Positions 35,864 to 45,644 of a DNA stretch of 64,000 nt are shown here, piece by piece. Position 1 is the first letter of the stretch, and every line of letters begins with the position of its first letter. A model generated the notes under the pieces. That model was not told where the DNA came from, did no database searches, and worked only from the letters and a program-made list of their open reading frames with translations. The position numbers and the translations under genes were made by a program. The DNA is from Lactarius indigo (lineage: Eukaryota > Basidiomycota > Agaricomycetes > Russulales > Russulaceae), in the NCBI GenBank assembly GCA_025766275.1, contig JAFKAC010000021.1:1-64000 (forward strand), given 5' to 3'.

Positions 35864-36422
35864 GTACGTGACACGCTGCCTGGCAATCACGTACTTTTTA
35901 ATCATCTCTTTTCTTTTCTTTCCAGTCTCTTTCGTCGCTTGTTCGATTCCCCTTGGAACCAGAGACCGCTCATGGTCATTTTACGTATGTGATACGCTGC
36001 CTGGTAATCATGTACTCTTTAATTATCTCTTTCTTTTTCTTTTCTAGTCTTTTTCATCGATCGCTGGACTCCCCTTCAAACCAAAGACCGCTCGTGGTCA
36101 ATTTGCGTACGTGACACGCTGCCTGGTAATCACGTACTCTTTAATTATCTCTTTCTTTTTCTTTTCTAGTCTCTTTCGTCGTTCGCTGGACTCCCCTTCA
36201 AACCAAAGACCGCTCATGGTCAATTTGCGTACGTGACACGCTGCCTGGTAATCACGTACTTACTAATTATCTCTTCCCCTTTTTCCAGTAACTTTCGTCG
36301 CTTGCGCTCACTCAACTCCCCTTCAAACCAAAGACCACTCACGGTCAATTTGCGTACGTGACACTGTCTGGCAATCACGTACTTTTTAATTATATTCCTT
36401 TACTTTATTCGAGAGTTCATAG
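35864..36422 (+). repeat. Tandem array of five intron-like modules (~122 bp period)
   Basis: Five units each contain a GTACGTG-type (once GTATGTG) donor, a TTTAAT/CTAATTAT branch-like block, a long pyrimidine tract and a CTAG, CCAG or ATAG acceptor. Predicted introns are 35864-35925, 35985-36047, 36106-36169, 36229-36288 and 36354-36422. They are separated by exon-like spacers of 58-65 nt (35926-35984, 36048-36105, 36170-36228, 36289-36353) with the shared core CTCCCCTTCAAACCAAAGAC. No long protein results, as spacer lengths are not multiples of three. Confidence 0.8.
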
Positions 36423-36697
36423 GACTTGGCGTACTATTGTTTATTCCATTATCATCTTTTCTTTGTGGGCTCGTGGGACTTAGCGTACTATTGTTCATTC
36501 ATGGGGAGCAGGTCTTGTCACATGGTGTCCACGCTTGTCTCATTCCATACAAGTAATTTACGTGCTGTTCACCGTGTGCCATATTATGAGTCAAGTAATT
36601 TCAGCCGAGGGTATATTTATGACTAAAAACATGTCGGAGAACATCTGGCACGTAAGGAAGTATACTGTATTACTTAAAAAATGAGCCATGTGTTGTA

Positions 36698-39600
36698 TCA
36701 GGTGTCGCGATCACGGCATGGACGTGATCGATAAAATAGTGCGTTCGTGGTTGACCTTTCCCATGTCAACGGGGAGGCAACCCGACTCGAATTCAAACGT
36801 CTTTCCCGACTAAGACAGTTTTGCGCGAGCTTGAGGAACCTGGCACCCTCCCTTTCCAACGTCCTCAAAAACCGGTGGTCTTGAAACTTGACTTGGTATT
36901 CGAGGCCGTCGCAGAAATCTCGGATGATGTGTATGTAATTTTCCATTTCTTCTTTGACCTTTTGTTTCTCAACGTTGCCTCCAGTATCGATCAGCGCGTC
37001 GTCGTCATCGTCGTCGGACTGAGGACCCGAGTCGTCCATTTCGTTTCCGGCTGTGTTCAGTCGAGTATATACCTTATCGTCACCATCGCCATCAGCGGTC
37101 GTTGGACGATCTTCCTCGATTCTCGCTGCGGCCGTTGGAAGGGGCTTGAGGGAGGGATGGGACCAAAAAGGTGAGGTCCGGTTTCGTGTTACTTCGAGGA
37201 AAAACCGAGGGTCGACCAGGTGGAATTGCTGAACTAAATGCTTGCATATCAGGAATCGACTCACGACGAAGCGCGGGCAGGTGCAAACAAATCGTTTGAC
37301 GTCCGGTCGGTATTTCTCGTTTAATGGTATTGTAATTGGTGTTCTCATGGCTTTTTTCCACTCAGCCTTGAAGTCCTTTCTCCACTTAGGCAGTTCACGA
37401 AAGCGACCGATGTCGTTGAATACTACTTCGATTTTTCGGTAGTATGTCGGCGCGAGTTTCATAAGCAAGACCCACACGAGTAAGTCGAGGCGGGGCAGAC
37501 TGAAATGGCTGAGATAGTCTTCCTTCACGCGCCGCCAACTACACAAGATTCGGAAGGTGAGTAACTCATTCTTGCTATCAAATAGAGACTCATTACTCAC
37601 TGTGCCTCGACAAACATCGTCGTTTTTAGGCGTGGTATCTCCCTTGGGTCTGCGCTCTGTGCCCACAGCTCCCACCTCCCACGCCGATACCAGTTCTCCC
37701 ACAGGTAGGCCCATAAGTTCGGCAAGTCGTGGAAAACACAGAACTGATATGTTTGCTTCACAGCCCACGCCTTAATCCCCTTGGGGGTCGGAGCCGAATA
37801 CCCCGGGATAAGCGGGTGCGCACAGAAATGGCGCTCCATCATATCGACGATGGCCGCGCGTTGTTCGACCGGGCAAAAGGTGCGTTGTCCGGTCGCTGTC
37901 TCTTCGTCAGGGCCTGACTCAATTTCGACGATCGGACCAGTTTTACGAATCATCGAAGCAGCGGGGATTCGGATTGTATGTTTCTTGTTCTCTTTTTCTT
38001 TTGTTTCCGCGACCTGAACCTCACCATCCCGAGCAGGACCGCGAGCCCGTGGGCTGGGACAACCGCCAGCAAGTGTGGGCCCACCCACGTTATCGTTATC
38101 CCCTACGCCCGCGGCACGACGCAAAGGGATTTCCGACGACACAAAGCGGCTGCTTATAGGTGCGTCAGCATCTGGCTTTTCTCCCGCACCTGTGAGTGAA
38201 CGCGCAGGAACCGCTGGCAATTCGGGGCGACCACATGCAAGTGGTCCACTCGCGCTTCCTCCTGTGCCCGTGATTGAGTGTGCAACGGTGTTCAGCAGCG
38301 CGAGGCGGGCGTCGGTAAGTATTGGCCCACTCAAATTCTCCTCCGTGTCCATGTCTGATTGGGCATATCTTTCTAGCAACTCAGGGCAGATGATGACAAG
38401 TGTCGACTTACCAGGGTTTCTTCCCATGCTCAAGATCGATCGTGCAAGGCTTTCCAGCGCTGTTAGGTGAGTGACAGCAAGTGTCGGCGCGCCTGCATTC
38501 CCTCCCACATCTGTATCTGGGTGCGCACATTATTCAGCAGTTCGGGGTGAGCGACGGCAAGTGTCGACTCACCTTGGTACCTTCCCACATCCGAATGTGC
38601 AAGGCTTTCCAGGATGGCCAGGCAAGCGACGGCAAGTGTCGGCTCACCCACTTTCCCTCCCATACCCTCAACCGAACAAGCAAGGTTCTCCGGTGATCTA
38701 GGGCAACTGCTCGCGTTCTGAATGGCTTGGCTACCCTCTAGGTTTTGGCTGCTTTGGCTTAGGGCGGGAATGCGAAGCTTGATGGAATTAGGGCCTCCAC
38801 TGGTCAGTGCTATGTTCGCGTTCTCACTCTGTACATCTCGCTCATGGATCTCCCCGGGAACACTTCCTTCACAGTCGTTTGGATCCACGCGGCCGTAGGG
38901 TTTGAAGGTGAGGTCAATGAATGGGTATTCGCGTGCAGCCCGATGGCCATTATATGGTGAAGTGGGTAGGTTTCCTTTAAGTCGCCTTTTGATTGCTTCG
39001 CGCTGATGCCACCAACAGAGTTGGTGTTTTGCCTCTGGCCAAACGCGTCGACTTGCACCAATTTCGGCCATGTCTTTGTCTGTGTGGACAAACTTCGGGA
39101 ACACACCATATTCATCGCGCAAGGTTGTTGCCCAAGCCTCTAGTGCCCTGGTACGTTTTTGGTCTTCTACTGAGGTTGCCGTTGTCAAGAGACAATATGA
39201 CAGTGGGAAACCAGCATTGTCGTACTCTCCGAGGATGGTATACAGCTCGAGGTGTTTAGAGTTCGTATTGTCTAATTTTTGTTAGCACATCCATATCTGA
39301 CGCTGATGTGTTTCTTATAGGTAGCATCCATTCCAATCTCGACAATTGTTCCGCGAAGTGGCATCATTATCTTCGTCATCACCCATGCGACTTGCTCGAC
39401 ACCTTCCATTGCTGGAAGATTAAGGATGGCCGCGTCGTCTTTGAGCTCTTCTAGAAGGGTTCTTACTGAAGGTAACTGCTGTGTACCTCGTTTCCAGAGT
39501 GTCTCGCTCATTGTTGTCCAGGCCGCGTGAACCTGATTAGTGGTTATTGATGGGTACGTGAATTGAACCTTTTTTGAGATTTCGTTTGGGCATGACCACT

Positions 39601-40451
39601 CTATATTTTCTCGTATCAGTGCTGCAGCTTCGGGGGGTAGTGCGACATCATAGTATGGTGTGTGCCCCATGTGGTGTTCGAGCCAGATGGTAATTGTGCG
39701 TGTATTTTCTTCGCTTTTTGGATTTGTGCGGCATGATATATTTAACTTGCTTTTGCAGCTGTAGCGGTGCATGCCCACAGTGTCTCTGTGTTTTGCTCCT
39801 TCCTTCTGACTCGGTCGGGCCACTTGCTTTCCGTGTTCATCCTGGCAACACCAGTGTCGCGTTTTATGGCCATTTTTCAGTGATTGGTTGTCTTTGACCC
39901 TATTCGGGTATGTTATTCCTTTTATTTTAGCATTCGGAAGTTCTCTTACGTGAAGCGGTAGCCAGTGGCCTTCCAGATCTCATATGTGGTTGCTTGAACT
40001 TGGGCCCTATCGGAAATCAATGGATCTGCGGGTAAGTCACAACTTCCATGAAAGAAAATCCGCTCAGTTGATTTGAATACGCTTTTTAGCTTCTTCAAGA
40101 TTGCATTCTTGTCCTTAAACTGGACAGGGATATTTTCCTAGGTAATTTGACGGGTAAGAGTCCTTTTAAAAACACAGATAAGTTTCCACTCACTTTACTT
40201 GGCTCCGTATCGCTTCCGACATAGATGTATTCAATGGGGTTATTGCTGCTTGGAGCTACAGCCGGTGGGCGGTGTGAACCTTCATCTGCTTTCTCTCGTT
40301 TCCGCTTCTTTTGCATGCTAAGTTTGCTGATGCTTCGGCATTTCTCACAGGTCTTGTATTGGTAGCCAACTGGAAGAGCAGCCTTGCACTTTGATTGGGT
40401 ACACTGGCTCTTGGGCAGGGGGGCGAAGTCGTCATTTGAGGTGGGGGCCAT
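36698..40451 (-). pseudogene. MULE transposase (zinc-binding N-terminus, DDE core, SWIM finger), damaged
   Basis: Start chosen at 40451 (40487 also possible). Clear introns are 40138-40193, 39900-39949 and 37539-37600. The N-terminus has cysteine pairs (CTQSKC, CEKCR). A FAR1/WRKY-GCM1-like region follows (HKTRHWCCQDEHGKQ with later His/Cys), then the catalytic GMDATY, HTDKD and the CWWHQREAIKRRL motif typical of MULEs, and near the end the SWIM finger (CTCPRF to CKHLVQQF). Two lesions stand out. The intron splitting the DATY motif (39272-39318) begins AT instead of GT, and a 1-nt frameshift lies near 38525 inside a block of ~26-residue degenerate repeats. Family role: cuts and joins element ends in the nucleus. 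It is probably inactive as sequenced. Confidence 0.85.
38010..38660 (-). repeat. Degenerate ~26-codon tandem repeats inside the transposase gene
   Basis: On the minus strand the reading frames repeat a motif of the type GG-GEPTLAVA-L-LESLAHS about eight times with growing divergence (GKSTLVIICPELLERYAQ, GPILTDARLALLNTVAHS and so on). This block separates the CWWH region from the final acidic part of the catalytic core (FCVFHDLPNLWAYLWENW). Confidence 0.75.
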
Positions 40452-40641
40452 TTGGGGAATCGGGGATTCAAATCGCGTCGCGTACATTGTGTACTACTTT
40501 TCATGCACCTGGTCATGTGACTTAATTACGTAATTAATTTCCCAAAATGTTATATGGTAAGTTAAGGTCCGAGTTTGTGTGTGCGATGAGTCACGTGATG
40601 TCATGTGACGTGTTAGGGGGGGGGGGTGAGCTGGGACAGCT
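40404..40641 (-). repeat. Right terminal inverted repeat of the MULE
   Basis: About 238 bp, the inverted partner of 34633-34867 with few mismatches and a longer G run near the end. It contains the transposase start region, so the first codons of the transposase lie inside the terminal repeat. Confidence 0.92.
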
Positions 40642-40650
40642 GAAGAGGCG
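40642..40650. repeat. 9-bp target site duplication, right
   Basis: GAAGAGGCG, identical to 34624-34632. Confidence 0.9.
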
Positions 40651-40772
40651 GCAGTGCACAGGCCGGTCTAAGTTAGGAATTTGATATTGCTGTGCTGTAT
40701 TGGAGTGCGCTGGGGAGGAACGTAAAGCCGGACCGGGATTGCCAGCTGGGCTCCACTTACTATCCTGCTTAC

Positions 40773-41168
40773 TGGGTGACTTTCCATAGGATCTGGAGCC
40801 TCTAGATAATTCTCTAGACCGGAGTTTTCTCCAGATCGCCGAGGTGCCGACCAGGCACACCGCTCACATAATTTTTTTGTGCTCCTCCAGATGATTAATC
40901 TGGAGGCCCGGCCTCTACCCTGCTGCAGAATATTTATAATCCTCTAGACTAGAAATGCCGAGATGCCAGACCCAGTGGAAAGGCTCAGGACACTGCCATT
41001 GATGCGCACCGTCGTTCCGATTCTTGCTTTGTCATTTCTAGGCTAGATTTTTTGGCTTGTCTACGGGAAAAACAGCCTTCCCAGAATTTATTTTCTTGAT
41101 TACAAATTCCGGGTACAACCGGTCTAGAGAATTATCTAGAGGCTCCAGATCCTATGGAAAGTCACCCA
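40773..41168. repeat. MITE-like element with perfect 50-bp inverted repeats
   Basis: The arm at 40773-40822 (beginning TGGGTGACTTTCCATAGGAT) is exactly reverse-complementary to 41119-41168, with about 296 bp between. The interior has no ORF and includes a smaller palindrome at about 40887-40909 (CTCCAGAT..ATCTGGAG). I could not find a clear target duplication outside the arms. Confidence 0.75.
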
Positions 41169-41184
41169 CTATACCCTGTAATCT

Positions 41185-41620
41185 TTCTAGATCTTGCTAT
41201 AATCGGCTAGCTGCGAGCTGCCTTCTACCATATGTCCAGACGTGATAATCCCATGGTCCGTACTGTGACCACATCAGTACTAGTAGATTCGGGGCCATGT
41301 TCCGTGCAGTGATTCCATCGCGTTTGTGGTATACCGCCGTCCACACCACGACCCCAATGGTCTCTCAAAATCGCAGGCAAGGCCTTTTCTCTCTCTCGCC
41401 TACACCTCCTCTCTCATGCCTCACGCTTCTCACAGCCTCTCGGCATCTTTTCTCGCCCTCGCTCCTGGCAACTAGTTTCAGCAGTGCATATTTCATAGCT
41501 CCTCTACATTCCCACCAGTCACCGATCTCGCTTAACTTTCCGTTCTCTCCAACACCCACACTTTCCCCGTCTCCAGGACTTATTTCGTCATCTACTTCGG
41601 CTACCAATCCCATCACGAGC
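41185..41620 (+). repeat. Dispersed repeat, left-half copy
   Basis: Matches 30390-30690: TCTAGATCTTGCTATAAT near the start, CTCTCAAAATCGC, and CCAGGACTTATTTCGTCATCTAC near the end. A 41297-41683 ORF within it is not conserved in the other copy. Confidence 0.65.
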
Positions 41621-41624
41621 ATCG

Positions 41625-42300
41625 CAAAGAAAGGCTCGAACCAGTTGAGTTCAGAGCAACCTCAGAATAGTGCTGTCGCGTGAAAACCAATGCACTCGTG
41701 ATCCATCTGCTCACATGTATAATCAGAATATACTTAGTCCTACTCTCAACAATGTGATAAACTAGATTCGCTAGGGTCCAGTGCGGCCGATGACTTTTGG
41801 CGCGCACACAAGTCTGGGGTCATACTGCGTCTCTCGTGTTGCTTCGTCACAGGATTGGCTTGCTGTGCCCTGGAAGATGCATATGACCGCCACACGCTAT
41901 GATCAGGACTGCCTTGGTTTCATTTTTGAGCAAGCCCCCGCCAGTCAGATATTACGATTGGCGCTGGTACTCCGACAAACAAAATGGCACCTGCTTTTCG
42001 GAAAGTGTATGACCAAATGCCAGAACTTCGTACGTTATAATTTGGTCTGTGGGCGCTGCCGATGTAGTACATCGAGTAGGGTGAGTGATTTCAATGGGCT
42101 CTTGTGCAAATGGGAATGACTATTACCTCTATTCCTGCTGTCGTACGTGGCTGTGATCGTGAGTGATGAGTCAATTGTTATCAGTTACACGGGTTCGTTG
42201 ATGTGGTGCTCGCCTCGCTGGCTCATGTTTAGGGTCAACTGGAGAGCAATACTATTGTCGCTAACATCCATGGACGGGTCGAGCGCAACCTAGTTGGAAA
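41625..42300. other. Stretch without a supportable gene
   Basis: A 112-codon ORF at 41781-42119 has no recognisable domain. I see no repeat or RNA signature here. Confidence 0.35.
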
Positions 42301-42305
42301 TGATA

Positions 42306-42550
42306 TCAGACTCGCAGAAAAAATGTTGGAACTCGTACCTCCTCTCCTCCACGGTAAGCAATGGAGCTGTCTGTTGTATTGCATATGCTTTGTAGGATAG
42401 ACGTCTTTCCAGAGTTCGCCCTTATAATAAGAACTCGGGATTGGAACTCTGGCATCCAACGACAGGGTTGTTGCGTGTCCATTGTTGGTGAAAGTGTGAA
42501 AGCAAGAGTTATTGATCGATTTCTCAAGGTTCACACAGTTCACTTTCCTT
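42306..42550 (-). pseudogene. P-loop GTPase-like gene fragment
   Basis: One minus-strand frame reads FQSRVLIIRANSGKTSILQS followed by ICNTTDSSIAYRGGEEVR. This resembles the start of a G domain common in basidiomycete genomes (RVLILGRANAGKTTILQ-type P-loop followed by CNTTE). The first P-loop glycine is replaced (IIRANSGKT), and the frame ends soon after near 42306 without the rest of the domain. A neighbouring minus frame (42725-43024) might be another exon but shows no G-domain motif. I take it as a truncated fragment. Confidence 0.5.
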
Positions 42551-43208
42551 ATCACCGTACGTTACTCGTGGGCTTACCGGCCCCGAGCCCACCGAGCTCT
42601 TGAACTACTCTTGACGACGGCGCTCTCACGTGGCCCAGTGTGAGAATCCTCTTAATTGTTATTCCCGTTTTCATGTCCCTTCACTGCTATTTGGAAGTTA
42701 TGACCACGCAGCCTCCCAATTTGCTTAGGGACCAAATCCTGAAGTGGTCGGGCTAATTGCAGCATACATTCCCACGAAGGAGCACCAGATGAGGCCGCCA
42801 GGCTGGGTCTTGGACCGGGAATTCATAGTGGCTTTCGTAGCCGCTATGCGAAAGTACGCGTCGGGGAGGCATTCCAGATCGAACATGGACTTAATATTTC
42901 GGGCTGAGATTTCCTGTCCAACACCAAAAATCGCTGAAACGAGGCGCTCCGACAGCTCCTGTAATATCTCGTCACTTGCGTTGGGGGTTTTCGCTGTTAT
43001 CCATCCGAATTCTAGCCTCGGCAAATTGCGAATGCGATGTGTTCCAAGTTAACTTACTGTGGCCGTGTTCAAAATTCATTCATACGTACGGATTGGTCTG
43101 ACAGTCTCCATTTTGTGGCAGACCACTCTCGGTATCTGGTTGAGGAGACGATATAAGAGTGATGAGTTTCTCTATGGTCTTTTCATCTCTCCCACCGTGA
43201 TCTTAAAA

Positions 43209-44015
43209 ATGCTCCGTATTCCCTTCCCTTCTACTGGCACTGAAAACATTACTCTCTACCGTGGTCGCAAGCGGGCCAGACGGGACGCTCTGAAAGAAGG
43301 TCTGTCTCTTATCCATCGGCCACATCGCTCACCGTTCTGACGAAAGTTCGATTCAGTGACGAATTCTGCCCCTATCACCATTCTCAAGCGTCCCATACCA
43401 CTAGCTCGCCAGCAACCACCACCTCCCCCTGTCGTCAAGATTCTTATGAATCCCAAGCGACAGGTGGCCACTCCTCCTGTTAAGGTTCATCCTTACTGTA
43501 TTCCTTCGCCACCTCCCACCCCCGTTCCAAACGACCGACCGGCAGCCCACGTGTCGTTCGCCGTGGTGGTCCCCGCGGACTTCTCACCGCGCCGCCGGGA
43601 CGGGGACAGCGCAGCGCCATCGGTTCCAAAGGTCGGGTTCAGGCCTGAGCGGATGGTGCGGCTTCCCAAGGTCGTCATCCACGAGCCCGTCTGGTGGGAC
43701 CAGTGGGCTGACGTCCACCACCCCGGGACGAGCCATGGGGAGATGCTGGACGTCCCCCCAGTCAACTGGCGCGGTAAAATGGACCCTGATGACTTGGCGC
43801 GCTACTATCCTAAGGAGTGGGCTGTCGAGCGGATCCTGCAGATGCTGCGTCGTTTGGAGCGCGGCGAGACTGGCCATCGCTCCCGTCGCCATGGCTGCTC
43901 GGGCTCTTGTCAGAGGGCGCAGAAGGCACGCTCTCAGGCAACCCCTGCCACTCCGACGTCCACTGCGTCAGCCACCGATCCCACCCCACCCCCCCACTCT
44001 TTATTTTTTCTATGA
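43209..44015 (+). CDS. Uncharacterised Pro-rich protein
   Basis: Two exons (43209-43299 and 43357-44015) join in phase across a 57-nt intron to 249 residues. The N-terminus is short and basic (YRGRKRARRDALKE). A Pro-rich stretch follows (PLARQQPPPPPVVKI), then the most ordered part (VRLPKVVIHEPVWWDQWADV, NWRGKMDPDDLARYYPKEW) and a predicted helix (AVERILQMLRRLERGE). The tail is Ser/Thr/Pro-rich. GC-rich codon use differs from the AT-richer flanks and supports coding. No family or function is recognised. Confidence 0.6.
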
Positions 44016-44019
44016 GCTG

Positions 44020-45640
44020 TAACAATCTCATGCCAAAGAGTCGGAAAGCCGGAACCCTGCGATGATAGCTGCGTCCTCGTCCTTTCCTTTCTCTAACGCT
44101 GGCGTCTGCCTCACGCCGGCGAGTCGCGGCGGCGACGTGGGGCAGGCGTCAGTGCCGTCGCTCGGCGCGCAGGTTGTTGAGTCGCGGCGGGGACCTGCGC
44201 GTCGAGTGGCGGGTTTCCTTTTTGTTTTCTCTTCTTTGTCTCTGGTCTCTGCTTCTCTTTGCTGCTCTGTGGTTCTCTCCTAGCGTTTCAGTCTCGGTTC
44301 TCGTCGCAAAAAAGCACAAAAACACTAAAGAAAAACCAAAAAATAGATCAAAACCCCTCCTAAAAAAACCGTAAAAGCGACAAAAATCATCTTGCCTTTG
44401 GTTTGAATGCCTTGGACTGGATTTTCATTGCGTGTTTCATTTATTCTCTCTTTTTTCGTTTGATTGGCATGGTCTTTATCTGCCTAGTGTCTCCGGGTCT
44501 CGTGTTTTTGCCTCTTCTGCTTTTTGCATTGCCGCCGAAAATTTCCGAGTACAAACCGCTTCCCAATCTCCCTTGTTGCCGGATCTAACGCTAGGCCTGA
44601 ATTGCGTATGGGGCGGGCGCCTCAGGCGGTGGGGTCATGCCTTGGCCGAGGGTGTGATTCTCCGCCTGTAGGGTTTCGTTCCCTAGCCCATTTCGGTCTG
44701 GTCGAAGTGCAGTCCAGCGATCATTTATTTCCGTGCCGATTGCGTACTGAATATCCTGTGGCTGTCTAGCGATCGCTGTTCTTCCCTTGGTTGTGCCCAT
44801 CCCCCCCCCACCCCTTTGCTGCTATTAGACCCCGCTTTATTCGTTTCTACATACTCTGCGATATTTCCTTGCGCTTATTCTTTTAGAGACTTCATACTAG
44901 GACCGGCATGACGTGGACGCACGTCTTGCCTCATCGATCTCGAACCTCATAGCGCGCTCAAGACCAAGACCATCTGGAGTCACTCTAGTTCTTCTGTCTG
45001 TCTACTGCGCTTGGCTTTGTTCTGGCTCTGTTTCTTTGGCTAGGGCCGCTTGCTTGGCTTGGCTTAGCTCGGGCTCTGGAACTCTGGCTTGTATGCTGCT
45101 TGACGCTCTAATGCGTCGCATCGCTTGACCATGGCTTAAGCGAGAACCCCGGTACGTCCGTTTTATTCGCTTATTCCTTTCCAGTTTTGCGCGCCAGAAG
45201 AGCCGGATATGCTTGACCCGCAGGTGGCCCGACCCAAGTCGAAGCTGACCTGAAGATGCCGTGTCGGGCCCCGTCTGAAGTACGTCGTCTCTATCGTTCC
45301 TTTCCCTTCCTCCCCTCCCCCCGGTGTTGGTGTTTGTCACACGGCGGCGTGTCGCGGCGTCCGGGCGTGCTGGCAACACCAACACCTCTTTTTTTTCGCT
45401 CCTCTGTTCTACATTAGGGTTAAGGTTAGAGATCTATGCTCGATGTAACGTCGGATAGAAAATAAAAATAAAACTAAAAACCACGAGATGCACAACGAGC
45501 CCGAGTGAGGTGCTGATTCTATATCTCCATGAGTATTCTTTGAGATTTGGCGAACCGCATCAGAGAAGCAGCGCAGTGCTGCGAGGTTTTGCCGCTGCAG
45601 TCATTTCCAATAAGGGCAGTCGCGTCACCCTTCCATTCCG
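44020..45640. other. Repeat-bearing stretch without a supportable gene
   Basis: Contains the dispersed-repeat half at 44590-44830 and a G/C-rich palindromic block at about 45323-45387 (GGTGTTGGTGTTTG against CAACACCAACACC). The short ORFs are not conserved between copies. Confidence 0.4.
44590..44830 (+). repeat. Dispersed repeat, right-half copy
   Basis: Matches 30755-31010: the GGGCGCCTCAGGCGGTGGG start, CCCATTTCGGTCTGGTC, and TGGCTGTCTAGCGATCGCTG near the end. In the other copy this half sits directly after the left half. Here it is about 3 kb away from the left half at 41185-41620. Confidence 0.65.
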
Positions 45641-45644
45641 TTCA

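Larger units (their letters stand above)
34633..40641 (-). mobile_element. Mutator-like DNA transposon (MULE), 6009 bp
   Basis: The element is bounded by ~235 bp terminal inverted repeats and a perfect 9-bp target duplication, the hallmark of Mutator-like elements. Inside, on the minus strand, is a transposase gene with a zinc-binding N-terminus, a MULE catalytic core (GMDATY) and a SWIM zinc finger. The remaining left part (34868-36697) carries two tandem arrays and no transposase coding. The transposase has lesions, so the element may now depend on a partner for movement. The intact borders suggest insertion was not very ancient. Confidence 0.92.

Noticed and set aside
35180..35871. Overlapping 174- and 171-codon ORFs in the tandem array
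   Set aside because: Open in more than one frame because the repeat unit lacks stops; peptides are low complexity and no initiation context or intron structure supports a protein.
37597..38508. Separate 303-codon gene inside the MULE
   Set aside because: It continues the transposase after a 1-nt frameshift (repeat motif on both sides) and ends at a normal transposase intron donor.
45413..45432. Telomere-like TTAGGGTTAAGGTTAG
   Set aside because: Only one true TTAGGG unit; no array.
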